From: Erythrocercus mccallii
Lineage: Eukaryota > Chordata > Aves > Passeriformes > Dicruridae
Reading direction: 5' to 3'
DNA length: 64,000 nucleotides
Assembly (NCBI GenBank): GCA_013397435.1
Contig: VZRG01001060.1
Location: 124,001-188,000 of the forward strand
Numbering within the stretch: position 1 is the first letter of the stretch; each line of letters starts with the position of its first letter. The position numbers and the translations under genes were made by a program. The notes under the pieces were generated by a model. It was not told the origin of the DNA, did not search any database, and saw nothing but the letters and a program-made list of their open reading frames with translations. Shown here in pieces: positions 52,336 to 64,000 of the stretch.

Positions 52336-53219
52336 GTTTTATTTTTAGAAATTGCTATTTGCCATCTCTTTCCTTGATGTGCCCACTTCCTTATATCAGC
52401 GTGCGTGCAGTGTGTGTATTTGATTTTGTGTAAGTAGTTTCCTGGGATAATTCCTGCTAGGAGCAGCTGGAACTATTTAGTTAGTGCTTTGCTTAGGAAG
52501 CTGCCCTGGTTAGACATAGATGTGAAGGCGTTCTCACCTTCCCTGTGGGACGCTGCTGTGCTGCAGCAGGTGCTGGCCCAGGTGAGCCAGGAGTGCCTCC
52601 TGCCTGGAACTGGACAGTTCAGTGTGTGTCAGGTTTTCCCAACGCCTGCTTTCCTCTGAGTGCCCGTGCAGCTCAGATATTTATTGTGGGCAGGGGTTGT
52701 TGCACATGGCTCTGGTTTGCCCAGGATTCGGGGCTGGAAGCCCTCTGAGAAGTGTCACTTGTAAACCCTCCCCTCCAGCCCCATCCTCAGCCAGCTCAGA
52801 GCACCAAACCACAACTCCTGCTCAAATTCAGCCTCTTTCATCTTGTGGGCGTCATTAGAAGCTGTGCTTGGAAAAGCAACCAGATCATAAATTTTCTCAG
52901 TGTCCTCTTTATTTCTCTGTTTGTTCTCTTTCTAGAAAGAAAGCTCTCCCAGACTGCTGCCTCAGAGCTCCATTATCACTTCCCATTAACGCAGGATCCT
53001 GACAATTCAATTGTTGCAGGAGTTTGAGTTACGGTGTTGCCATGACAAAAGATCATGGGCTTGTAACAGGGTGTGTTTGTGGTTTTATCCACATCCAATA
53101 ATTGTAGTTTTACCGGGTATAGATCACAGCAGGTCTTTTCAGAAGACAGTAAATAATTACAGTAAGTGTTTGCTGGCCTCTGGGGTGCACTTCTGGCTTG
53201 GGAAAGATGTGCATTAGGT

Positions 53220-54300
53220 CAGGGGCTTGTGCTGCAGATAGCTGGATGACATTTACACCATTTATTAAGCTGAAGTCATTGTAGATCTTCTTTTGGCCTC
53301 TGCTTGTAAATAATGTATTTAACCTTTTATTTTAATACAAGTACACACCAATTTTACATGAAGCATCTACGGATCTTCTTCTGCCTAAATTAGTGAACAA
53401 TAATTAAAAATATAAAAGTTTTTTTGGCTTACTGTTTTGAGAGTAGAAATTAAAGGAAAACGTGTCGAAAAGCCAGAAGGCTTCCTCCTCAGTGCTGCTT
53501 TTTCCCCCGTGTGAAATTGGTTATTTGAAATGATAGTGTGCAGATGTCCTGTTCCCCGTCTGAAGGAAAATCAGCACGACTGGGGAGGAAAGGGTGTTTT
53601 TTGTGAAAATTACTGCTGGGTTTTAGTGGCGTCTCCCTTCTAAGGAGGGTTCTGTTGCCAACTTCTGTGATCAGGTCATCTTATTACAAAGCTATTTAAG
53701 GGAGTTTGTGGCAAAGGATTATACATTTCCAGAAGAAATGCCACACATGCAGATTAAGCATAAGTCTGCTTTGGAAATAAGTTGTTTTACTCTGTTAGCT
53801 GAGCAACTACTGCCTTGCATTTCCAATGTTTTTTCCTTTGCTGCTTGAAGGGTGACATCTTTTCATTGATATGCAGCTCAAGAAATCAGGAGGCTCCAAA
53901 TTAGTAGGATTAATTTGCCATTTAATGATTTGATAATTATTTGGTAGCCTTAGCCATGCTGCTGGATGTCCATTTTCCTGAATGTTGAGGTTTTTAAAGC
54001 ACTCTCAGATATATTTTAGTTTCAAATTATATGGCCTGGAGATAACACATTAAAAATACTGTTAATATACTGTAACTGGCTGCTCAAAGCAATTGTGAAC
54101 TGCAGAATGCTAACACCAGTGGCAGTCTTGTGAACTTAGTAAGTCCAGTCCATGACTTTGCATCAACAGAGCCCTTTTAAGTAGTTTCTGATCCTTCTTA
54201 AAATTTGCCTTATTCTTAGTATCAGCCAAGGAATACTGACAAATTCAGTGTGTGCTCACAATTAGACATTAATTCCCATCGGAGTTCATTCTTTTTCAGA
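53220..54300. promoter_or_regulatory. Candidate conserved regulatory block in intron 4
   Basis: An AT-rich, non-repetitive kilobase with clustered homeodomain-type cores (AATTAG, GGATTAATTTG, ATTTAATGATTTGATAATTA) and isolated CpGs (AACGTGTCG, CACGACTGG). No coding signal. The pattern resembles developmental enhancers in SLIT-family introns, but this rests on texture alone. Confidence 0.25.
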
Positions 54301-57300
54301 ACATCCCGGAGGTTCTCAGCAAAATGAAGCATTTCTGCACATCTGCAAAATTTGCTGCTGCTTTGAGTGAGTCCCAGCAAGGGCAGCTGGCTGGGGGCTC
54401 CATGCTCATTCCCCACCTGGAGAGCTGCACACCTGCCTTCTGAGGGTGGCTGTGTGTGCTCTGCCAGCTCTCAGATGTGTTAGGAGCTGCCTTCAACCCC
54501 TGTCTTCAGAGTGATGAGTTGAAATGGGGGGGAAAGCAGCGACTGAGCTTCTGCTTCCAAGGGGTTTCACACGACTGAGCTGGTACATCTCAAAGCACAG
54601 CAGTTATGGGTGGGCATTATTGCCTTGCTGTTTTCTTAGATTAGGCTGCAGAATTTGGGCTCTTTTTGTTTCTGTGAGCAGCATTCCCAGTTCTGTAGCT
54701 GCCTGCAGTGCTGGGTTCTGGTTCCTGGGGCTCCATCTGTGGTGGTGGCAGGGCCAGGGAGCTGCTGCTGCCTCTGCAGGGTGGGTTTGTCTCTGGCACT
54801 CAGGGGCTGCTTTCAGCCTTGGCAGAGCATTGAGTGGCTGTGGAGGTTGCAGCTGGGGATTAATTAGGTTATATCACAGGTGTATTGTTACTGGGGAGTG
54901 CTGACCTGATGGTTTATAGGCAGTTTCTTTTCTGGAAACTGGCTAACCCTGGTAGTCTGTGCTGCTCTGAGTTTGTCAGGGTCAGATTTACTGCGTTTCC
55001 TTTGTTAATGTGGCTTTTCTGGCCTTGCCATTAGAGCCAGTCAGCAAATGGCAGCACATCATGGTGTACTTGCACACAGTTTATTGCTGAGTGGATATTG
55101 CTTTTCTCGTTCAAAAACTTCCTTTTAACCTGTTCATATTTGAATGGTTTTTGCCTTTCCCTTTCAGCCGTGCTCTGAAAGCAGCTGAAAAGTGTTTTCC
55201 TGAGTGTTCAGTGCTTCTGAGCTGCTGGAGTCTTGTCCATGCTTAGAATGGGAAATTCACTTGTAAATTGTCATTACTGCAACGGGGAGACAATGCAGAG
55301 TGAATATAACTCTCTTTTCTTTTTGGTGAGCAGGAGATTAGAATACATTTGGCATTATTTTCACACTGAGGCAGTTTCCTCACACAAAGCGAATGTAGGA
55401 ACAGATTGAACTGGTGACCCGAAGTGCAGACATCTCATCTACGCAACAGGAAAAATATCATAATGATAATGTAAATATTTCTGCTGCTTTCCATAATAGA
55501 CTGTCATCCTGAGGCCAAAGATGAGTTTACATTCATCGTCTTTTAAAAGTCCTTTCAAATACTTTGGAAATATGTTGCAGATAATGAGAATTTCTTTTAG
55601 TGTGTGTGGATAATAGAAGTAGGGGACATGATCATTGGTGTAGAGATACTAAAGAGGGTTAAATTACAAGTGCTGCACATGAAGTCTTGATTTCCATCAG
55701 TGTCTTTAAAAAGAAAAAGCCATTTCCCATCAGCAGTTTTCTGGCTTCAGCCCTCCTGCTTGTTTCATGGCAGCAGAACCCTGATTTACCTGCAGAGATT
55801 TGCTGCCCAGTCAGAGTGCCCCATGAGTTCAGGGGTTGGTGGGTAAAACGAGGCAAGGCCAAATACTTCCTTGTTTTAATTATCATTTGGTTTTCTTCTT
55901 GAAATCTGCAATGTGTACAACAGGAAGCTTAAGTCAGGCTTTCTGGAGCTTTTCCATGTGTTTCACAGGGGTAACAGGCCATGCCTGTTTCAAGTATTTC
56001 AGACACTTAAAGGTCTCGAAAATGAAAGCTGCTATTACTTTTAAATGGACTAGGTTTGCTTTTGAAATACAGTCATAAATGATCCAGGATTTCATTTTGA
56101 TTGCGGTCCCTGCAGTTGGGAGAGCCGTGGGATTGTAGCCTGGGGCGTGTGTGTGCCTGTCAGAAGGGTCAGAGGCTGAACCAGGGGATTTGATCTGGAG
56201 CCTGACACAGCTCCACGTCCCCGGTGCAGACTGCACTGTAAAACTTACAAGGGTAGAAAATATTCATGAAACAGAATTAAAATAACCCGTGCAAGTCATT
56301 AAATGTTTCAGGGCTACGAGAATGGATTGGCAAGGGCGGTTTATCATCATCCTGCTCTCATGACTAAGGCAAGGATGTTGTACACGGTGTGCCTTTGAGC
56401 TGCTTGTATTTCTTCACTCAGTGTAACACACTGAAAACAAAAGGCTATGGCACTGTGTGTTATACAAAGTCCATGAGTTTATTTTAAATGTTTCCCTTCT
56501 ATAATACTTTGGAACTTAGTGAGATTATTGAAATACACAGTGATTGCCACTGTTGAATTGCAATTTTCTACAATAAAAATGCAAATAATGTTGAGAAAAT
56601 TGACTAAGGCATATTTGAAATTAAGTACCTGCCTTTTGCTCTGCTCTGTTAAACTCTCTGATGGGCTGTTGCTAAAGACATCTATGAAATGTTTTCTTCA
56701 GGAAAGAGCTGATATGAATTTACTCCATTCCTATTGATGTATGAAGGAATGTTAAGTTTAATGTTTTGAATGGTTTCTCTGCAAGGTACAACATCAGCGC
56801 TCGGTGAACTGTGAGGGGAAAGATGCTGACAAGAAAAGCGTCAGAGATGAAACCAAATATTATGGTTATACAGTTAGTTTCTTTTGTTGAGAGCATAATC
56901 TTGTATGTTAGCACACAGCCACAGGAACAGAACTCCTGTAAGTTCTGATAATCATCCCTGGGTCAGCCCTGCCTGGCTGTCCTTTCTGGGAGTGAAGAGT
57001 TGCTGAGTGCCCTGGGACATTCAGGCTCTGAGCCCCAAACTGATTTCTTTACAGTGAGCAAATGCACAAAGTGACTGTTATCTTCAAAAGCACTGATGGA
57101 ATTTTTGCTTTTCTCACCTTGAGTTTGTGCTACCCCACTCTGCTTTTTGCCAGTAATTGCCTGACTGACCCCATACCTTAGACTTCCTTACTGGGAGCAG
57201 AGCTGATGCTGTACTGTGCTAGGATTTTTACTAGAACTTTTCCTGCAGAAGTGGCAGCGTTTGCAGTGCCTTAGTGTTTCTTGATCCTGGAATTTGCTGG

Positions 57301-57680
57301 TCTGTAGACATTTCACTGAAACACCTTTCCTTCCCTGGCTGCAGAGGCCTCACGTTGCTCCTGCTCTATGAAGGGCTTGCCAAGGGTGCACTGGAGGCAC
57401 CATCCTGGGATGGTTTGGGATGCTGCAGTGCCACTGGGCTGGCTGCAGGAAAGCCCCTAAACCTGTCCTTTGCTGGCTTTGCTGGGAGGACACGCTGGCA
57501 CATCCCTGTGTGAGCAGCAGCAATCTCAGTGAGGTTGTGTTGCAGTGCACTCACACCTGAGCAGGGGTTCCCATATCAGGAAAAGAGTGTAAGCCTCACC
57601 CCTGGACTTTTAAGGAGGAAGAACCAGAAACTTCTATGCTCTTCTCGCCATAATTTGCCCAATGCCTGGACAAAGGCACC

Positions 57681-57973
57681 TGTTGGACCCTTGAGCTGTT
57701 GCTCAATGAATGTAGCTATATTCTATTGGGCAGCAAGCCAAAAATCCCTCCTAGATAGCTGAATATTTAAGAGAGAGCACTGAGATTCCTGGGGCTTTTT
57801 GGGGTGTCTTAGCAGGTGCAAGGCACCTCCCTGCCCTGTGCACGGCTTTTATTCTTTTGTTCTGTATAGTTTGTTATTTTCTCTTTAATTAAAACCTTTC
57901 TGCTTTTTCAAAACACCTCTGATCAAGTTGTCTCGCTAATTATTTTTAAGCCATTTCTTGGAGGTTGCTGAAC
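57681..57973 (+). mobile_element. Possible solo LTR of an endogenous retrovirus
   Basis: The segment begins TGTTGGACCC and could end near CTGAACA, about 290 bp. It has a TATA-like TATTTAA at 57764-57770 and a polyadenylation-like AATTAAA at 57887-57893, followed by a T- and C-rich U5-like stretch, in the order expected for U3-R-U5. No viral gene is seen beside it, so a solo LTR is likelier than a provirus. Edges and target-site duplication were not confirmed. Confidence 0.35.
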
Positions 57974-58800
57974 ACCCTCAGAGTGTGATGAACCCTCGTG
58001 GGGTAAAAACACTCTGGCCTCAGGCAGAAATTCATCAAGGTTGTTTTGGTGTTTGCCGTGAGGTGGGAATGCACAACCAGAGTGTCCCTTCGCAGCGGCT
58101 CTGACAGCAGCAGGTTAGCCTGGCACTGCTCAGGTGGGCTGCTCACTTTTGACTTTCCAGGCAGCACTGGTGGAGTATTTTGATAAAGTGTAATTTACAT
58201 GCAGCAGTAATTACAGGCTCCAGAGGGACCCTGGTATTTTTTTTCCTGACAGGACAGAAAACAAATTTCCCATAAGCCTGGGGAATGCAACATGCCACTT
58301 GCCCCAGTTGGTGGTGGACTTCAAAGAAAAACAAGGTTTCTTTTTACTGGCCTCGGGTTTTGCGCTATTTTATCTTCAAAACTGGCATTTCAGTTGCATG
58401 AAGGGAATTATTTTTCTTCCTTGCTTGTTACTCTTTTTCTTCCCCAAATGGCATTGCTGGTTTTTAAAAATGAGGACCACCTCACTCTCTAGCAGCTGGA
58501 GCTTATTGCAGCTCCTCTTTAGTGAGGTGAACCCATTTCTTTGTGTTTAAATAAGCCCATGAACAAAGGGCCAGTTGCTGGCTTGGCCTGGGGATAGCTG
58601 TGGCTCACAGCAGCCCATGTGTCGGGTGGCAAACTTGGCAAAAATGTCAGCTAGATTGTTTTTCACTTGGTAGTTAAGGTTTGTAAATAAATACAATTTT
58701 ATGGAAAGTGTAAATGATACATCTTTAAAAGTTGAGACAGATTTATTACCAGTCTGGTTTTTTTGACCTCTCTTAATTCACTTGAGAGAGTCCTTCCATT

Positions 58801-58847
58801 CTAAAGGATGAAATGAAAAGGGGAAAAGGATTCCCCTTTTCCTTTAG
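58801..58847. repeat. Purine/pyrimidine inverted repeat
   Basis: AAAAGGGGAA (58816-58825) and TTCCCCTTTT (58831-58840) are perfect arms around a 5-nt loop. Outer CTAAAGG (58801-58807) and CCTTTAG (58841-58847) are also complementary. The left side is purine-rich. It could form a hairpin. Confidence 0.75.
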
Positions 58848-59584
58848 GGCACATTGAGCATGCCATAAAATATGGGAAAGTGAGGACTTTTCGCTCAGGC
58901 TTGGCTTGCCAGAAAATGAGGAAGGATTTCAGTTAGCAGAGGCTGTCTAAGGCATTTTTTATGTGTGTGCCCCATGTTTGAGAGTGATTGGCAAGCACAA
59001 TGCCAGGGTGAGCTGCTCTTTGGGCTTTCAGCCTGGCCTCTCCCTTATGGACAGTGACCTGAAAGATTATCACAGTTAAAAACTGAGGGGAAGCAACTTT
59101 TCAGTATGAAAATTTCCAATATTCATCAAGAAACCAGCCCCAGCAGTTTGCAGTGAAATTCAGGAGCTAGGGGGCTGCTGGGATGCTGCTGTGTTGAACA
59201 GCCTGCTTCTGTGCTTCTGTGCTGATGCTTCTGTGTAACTTTAAACTGCACTTTTAAAATTGTGCAATGCTTAGATACTTCACTGAGGCTTTTGCTTAAG
59301 TAAATTTCCACAATTGACTTCATCTGCACAGGTTGGGGAGATTTCACAGAAACAGTCAATGGCTTGTCTTGGATCAGCAGTCACTGGGTTGTTGGGGTTT
59401 TTTTCCCCACTAATGTGCCTGCTCTTTAAAGTTTTTGTATTTAATATTGTGGTAGTCAATCCATTTGTTTCTTTCTCCCGTAGAAGGAGATTTTTCTTGT
59501 TTTCTTGCCAGAAATATAAGAATATATGTACAATACAATATAAGAAAGAATGGAGCATATTAACCTCATCAACATTTAACTGGC

Positions 59585-59655
59585 TGTGCTTTGAGTGGGA
59601 AGTTGAACCATATGACCGAGGAGGTCCCCTACAACCTGAAGTATTCTGTGGTTAA
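59585..59655 (+). mobile_element. CR1 LINE 3'-end fragment
   Basis: GTTGAACCATATGACCGAGG, GAGGTCCCCTACAACCTGAA and TATTCTGTGG follow the sense-strand CR1 3' end, in which a TGGACTAGATGATC-like segment leads to GGTCCCTTCCAACC and ATTCTGTG. Only about 70 bp is recognisable. It is a typical short truncated copy. Confidence 0.7.
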
Positions 59656-61737
59656 ATATGTTATTTACAGTATTTAATTCTAGGGCTTGGAAGCTTTTAG
59701 CTGCTTCAAGGTTTGGCAGATACTGTGGATGGGATGCCAGACTGTGGAGTTTTTCTTTTTTGTCCTTCTTCTATTCAGAATGAAAGATTAAATGTAGTAG
59801 ACAGGATTTTTGTGGGTTCTGGAAGATCCTGTGCCTAAGAGGTGCAGGACTGTGCTCATCATCAGGATGTTGGAGTATGAGATGTTGCTTTTCAACTCCC
59901 ACAACCCTGGAAAGTCATCAGGAGCCAGAACTGATGAAGTGCTGCTGAGGAAAGTAAATTTCAGTAAATTTAGTCCCACCCTAAATTCTGCTGTTTGAAT
60001 CCACTTGTAACATTGGCATTGGTGTCCTTTTCAGAGGTAGGATGTGCCCCAGTGTTCAGTGTTTTTGCATTTTATCATCTTGCATCTTGTTGTGGGAGGA
60101 ACTTCTTTGCTTCATCCCTTTTGTGACCGTGTCTTGTTTCTGCTTTGCTTAAAACCAGAGTGGCTGATCTGGGGGGCTCTGGTGGGGTCCTGGTGTAACA
60201 CAGGCACAGAGGTGTTTGAAACACCTTCTTGTTTCAGATTTAGTTTGAAAACAGTAAAAACAGGAAAAGGAAAAAGGGGGTATAGTAGAGATGGCTCCTG
60301 TTCTCAGGGTTTTCCTTCCCAAGATCCTGTTTCAAGTGGGCTTGGCATGGATGGAGGGTCCAGGTTTTCCTGCAGGAGGAGGTATTTCAGGTCTGGCTTG
60401 CTGTGTGCTCACATCCAGTGGTAAAATCTGAAAGAGGGGCACCTTGGGCTCAACCTCCTTATCTGAGAATACAGCTTTTAAATTTAAATGTTATTAACTT
60501 AGTTTCAGGTTGCAGCTACAGAAAAAGTTTGTTCTCTTTCTCATCTTAATCTGATGATCTTGATTTAATTTTCAAATCTATTTCCAAACAGTCCCTAAGG
60601 TAATGTTACTACAATGTCAGCAATCTATTTAAATTACAGAAAAATCCCAACTATTTAAAAGAAAAGGGCTTAAAAGGAAATGTTGTCTTAATGTCCACTG
60701 GGTTATGCTGAATTTCAGGCATGTCTTAAGCTGCTGCAGCACTATGTCCATGTCACAAATGGGGTTTGTATGTGAATATTCAAATAGGCCAAACCAATCA
60801 TTTAATGATTTTGAAACTTGTGGTAAAGCTCCAGCTAAGGAAAATCCAACACTATTTCTTGCATAGTGATACTTCCCTCTGACAGTGAAGGGAAGGACTT
60901 CTTAAAAGTGTCTTCAGGAAGGCTCAACTTGACTCATTTAATGAAGTTACTGAATTACAAACTTCTACTTAAATGTGTAAATCAAAAGGTTTTTCTCAAG
61001 TAGTGTTATTTTTTTTCCAAAAAAAAAAATTTGTGAGTTTTTCTGGCAGCCATCTGAATACAAAATATTAAAAATTCCAAGATCTAACATTTGTGTTATG
61101 CAGATTAGAGTTCTCAGCTAGTTGGCCAAAGAAATGATTTCTGCTGTGGAGGCTGCCATGCCAGGGACAGGTAGTATGTGAAGTAACTGTTAACTGTGTG
61201 AATGAGAAAAGTACTTCAATGGCAAGAAGGTTTATTTTTGACGAAAAATTGAGATATTTAAAATGTTTTTCTGTTTTAATTTTATTTTTGTAATAAAAGA
61301 CAAACTCAGTTCGAGGTTTGATCAGAACCACAGAATATTATTCAGTAGTTCTGCATTTTATATTTTCACAGACTGAAAACACATCACGTCATAGCCCTGC
61401 ATCTTAAACAATTCCAGATAGCAGAATTATCTTCAATTACTTAATTATTACATTATTCTCTACTTTGTTATTCTGAAGGGATTGCAAATAATTAAGTACA
61501 CACTTTACACAGCAACTTCTCCTGAGTCCTTACATCCCACTCGTTACCATGTAGTGATGATGCTTACTGAAACTGGTACATTAAAGTATTGATTAACATT
61601 TCATAGGGTTATACATTTTATAATTCCTAGGAGAAAATGTACAAGTTCCAGTTGATGTGCAGTGCTCTTGTTCCTTTGAATTACCCCAAGGCACCTGAGC
61701 ACTTGAATGAAGGGATGGACAATGTGGTTTTTTTGCT

Positions 61738-61774
61738 TATTGTCAACTATTGTCAACTATTGTCAACTATTGTC
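61738..61774. repeat. 10-bp tandem repeat (TATTGTCAAC)x3.7
   Basis: Three perfect copies plus seven bases of a fourth. Identity between copies suggests recent expansion. Confidence 0.95.
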
Positions 61775-63880
61775 CCTGGCTAAAACACATTCAGAGACTT
61801 TTTATGGGACTTGTGGCTCTTTTTTTTTCAAATTTTGTGTAGGGGTAAAAAAATGGTAGCATTTGTTTCCCTTGTAAAAGATATTTGAGGACAAAAAGTG
61901 ATCCATATACTGAGGAGCAAGAACTGGCATCTGCCAGCCTGGGAGAGGATTTTGGGGCAGTTGTTTTATTCTGCTGTGGCACTTTGGGTTTTTGCAGGCT
62001 AAGTCATGGCCAGAGGAGCTGGGTGAGGATTCCTGCTGCAGATTGCTGATGCTGCAGTGCAGGGTGGGTTCTCCCTGGGCTGGGACAGGCTTGCCCATCT
62101 CCTGCAGCTCCACAGCGCTGGAAGCTCTGCAGGCACACATTGCTTAACTGCCTGAAATCTAAACTGGCAGCAAAGGCCATCATTATCAACCCCTGGGAAG
62201 AAATGCAGTCCTTTTGAACTTCTGCTGACTGTTGAAACAAACCCCACCCAACCAAAAAAACCTAAAGTCAGACAATTGGAAAAAAAATAAAAGTACAGTG
62301 CTGTCTTATGTTGTTGCCTGTGCACAGCAGAGTCCCTGTTCTAAATACGCCAAGTTACAGAGAGTCAGGAGAGCGGCTGGGGCTTAAATTCTGCATTCCT
62401 AGTGGTTCTGTGTCTCTTTGCACTGAGCTCTCTCAGGTGTGTGCAGAGTCCCTCTCCTGAAAATCTGACATTGTTCTGCTCAGCATTTCAAAGCGTGTTA
62501 GGGAATAACTCAGGGAAATAAAAATCCCAAGTGGATTTTTGTGGGGAAAAACATTCCTTCAGTGACTATAAGTTGAGTCCATGGACTGATTTTTTTAAAG
62601 TCATGTTGGAAAATATTAGTTATTAGGTGATAAGGCAAGAAAATTACCTGATAAGGGCAAGGAATCTTGGAATGTGGTGAGCAAGACTCAGGGTCCTGAT
62701 TGGAATTTTCAGTTGTTGAATTAAGTGTATTACTTAATCAGCTTGGATTCTAGAGGATTGGATGGCATTTTGAATTAAGTAACTTTGTGTGGGTTAGTTT
62801 ACTGTTAGACAGCACTGGTGTTAAGAGCTGGTGATTTATTGTGTTCTAGGTAGCCAAACATCTTTGTGTGCTGCTTGTTCCACACACACACACTTTACTC
62901 ACCCTCCTGGCAGGTACTTTTTTCCATCACTGCTCTTGCATGTGTTGTGCTGCTGCTGAGTTGCTCTTGGAAACCATTTCTTACTATGGACATGGGGACT
63001 GTTTTTCGAGACAGTTCAGTGCTTAATAGAAACAGCATGTAATGCAACAGCCTAAATAATTACCAATGTGCATACTAGTATACATTCCATTAAAAAGTTA
63101 CAGTGATGCTACTCTTTGCCTTCAGCTTGTTGCATTGTTGGCATATTGTATAAATAGCCAGCTACTGAGATACTTGGGAATTTTTGAATGAAAACTTGTG
63201 TGGAATTAAAAAATTGCTGGGTTTGAATTTTAATGGGAATATTGGGAAAATCAGACACTACTTGAATTGTCTCAAGTTATTACAGAATAAGTAAATTCTA
63301 AAAAGACTGCATTGTGATCATTCCTGTTCCTGAAGTAGTGATGTTTTTTCAGCAGTTGTAAATCTGTGCTTAAAAAGTCTCTTGATATAGAGACAGGACA
63401 CAGAGGGTTTAGCTGTGCCTTGCCTTGAAAAGTCATGGAATTTCTTTGGTTAAACACAATAAACTTGAAATGGTGAAATCTGAGTGAATGATCTAAGTAA
63501 TTTTTGCTGCAATTTTCTTCAACGCTTACATTGCCCAATTTTTGTGGCATAATAGAAGGGCAGAGATCAGATATTGAGTTATGGTTCCCGACAAAATGGT
63601 TCCTGATATTAATAGAAAGGAATAAAATAAATGGGAGCCCTTTTTATGCACCACTGAAGAGAATGTGTGATGGTGAGCCTGGAACAGCAGCCAGGCTGGA
63701 ACACAAACAGCCCCTGAGTTTATGAGCTTGAGATAAATATTTAAAAATGCCATTTCACTACGTGCAGAGTGTATTTTTCACATTTAGGTTTGGTTTCCTT
63801 TTAAAGTGTGTGTCAGATAAGAGCACCTGCTACTGCTGCTGAGGGGCAGGTCTGGAAGGCCAGACATGGCCAGAGCCTGT

Positions 63881-63926
63881 GCAGGGAATGGCTGCAGGGA
63901 ATGGCTGCAGGGAATGGCTGCAGGGA
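63881..63926. repeat. 13-bp tandem repeat (GCAGGGAATGGCT)x3.5
   Basis: Three perfect copies plus seven bases. It lies in a short GC-richer patch near the window end. Confidence 0.95.
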
Positions 63927-64000
63927 GGCAGAAAATGGGTTCAGGCTGGGCAGGGAAGGTGAGAGGGCCAGTTTGGGAGAATTTCAGCTATGTCATGGGA

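Larger units (their letters stand above)
46885..64000 (+). other. SLIT3: SLIT3 intron 4, incomplete (at least 17.1 kb)
   Basis: It starts GTAAGT and runs off the window. It contains a double E-box palindrome (50281), probable ERV-related pieces (52130 and 57681), a CR1 3' end (59585), an inverted repeat (58801), a short CA run (62880-62893) and small tandem repeats (61738 and 63881). GC-richer patches occur at 54500-54860 and 49245-49400. No exon matching the next SLIT3 LRR and no other gene was recognised. Confidence 0.85.

Noticed and set aside
4268..64000. mir-218-2, the microRNA known from a later SLIT3 intron in mammals
   Set aside because: Its known host intron lies far downstream of exon 4, and its mature sequence was not seen here.

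Overview
This window is vertebrate nuclear DNA, most likely from a bird. The only protein-coding gene I can support is the 5' end of the axon-guidance gene SLIT3, on the + strand. Four exons are visible. Together they encode the signal peptide, the cysteine-rich LRR N-cap and the first three leucine-rich repeats (134 residues, the last one split). Junctions are GT-AG, every intron is phase 2, and exons 2, 3 and 4 are each exactly 72 nt (one 24-residue LRR each). Residues favour SLIT3 over SLIT1 and SLIT2 as I remember them. Bird origin is inferred from CR1-like LINE fragments, low repeat density and a GC-rich promoter island; nothing identifies the species.

Layout: 1-2695 is upstream flank with no recognisable gene. 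2696-3720 is a dense CpG island holding a minisatellite (2760-3085) with a duplicated 128-bp higher-order unit, followed by a promoter-like segment with a perfect CRE, a CCAAT box and a GC box. A non-coding leader exon probably ends at 3689 and splices to 4016, just ahead of the coding start at 4083. Intron 1 (4268-24436), intron 2 (24509-27072), intron 3 (27145-46812) and the start of intron 4 (46885 to the window end) fill the rest. The introns hold CR1 fragments, one probable LTR, another probable ERV-related repeat, several small tandem repeats, and unique-looking blocks that could be conserved regulatory elements.

The window reads as the control region and first exons of one secreted LRR/EGF protein, a ROBO ligand, and not as a multi-gene system. 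I found no bacterial-type operon, CRISPR array, RNA gene or second protein gene. Most open reading frames are chance frames in introns or in the stop-poor GC-rich island. The most unusual items are the higher-order minisatellite beside the promoter, the putative spliced leader, a perfect 47-bp tandem duplication just upstream of exon 2, and a palindromic double E-box in intron 4.
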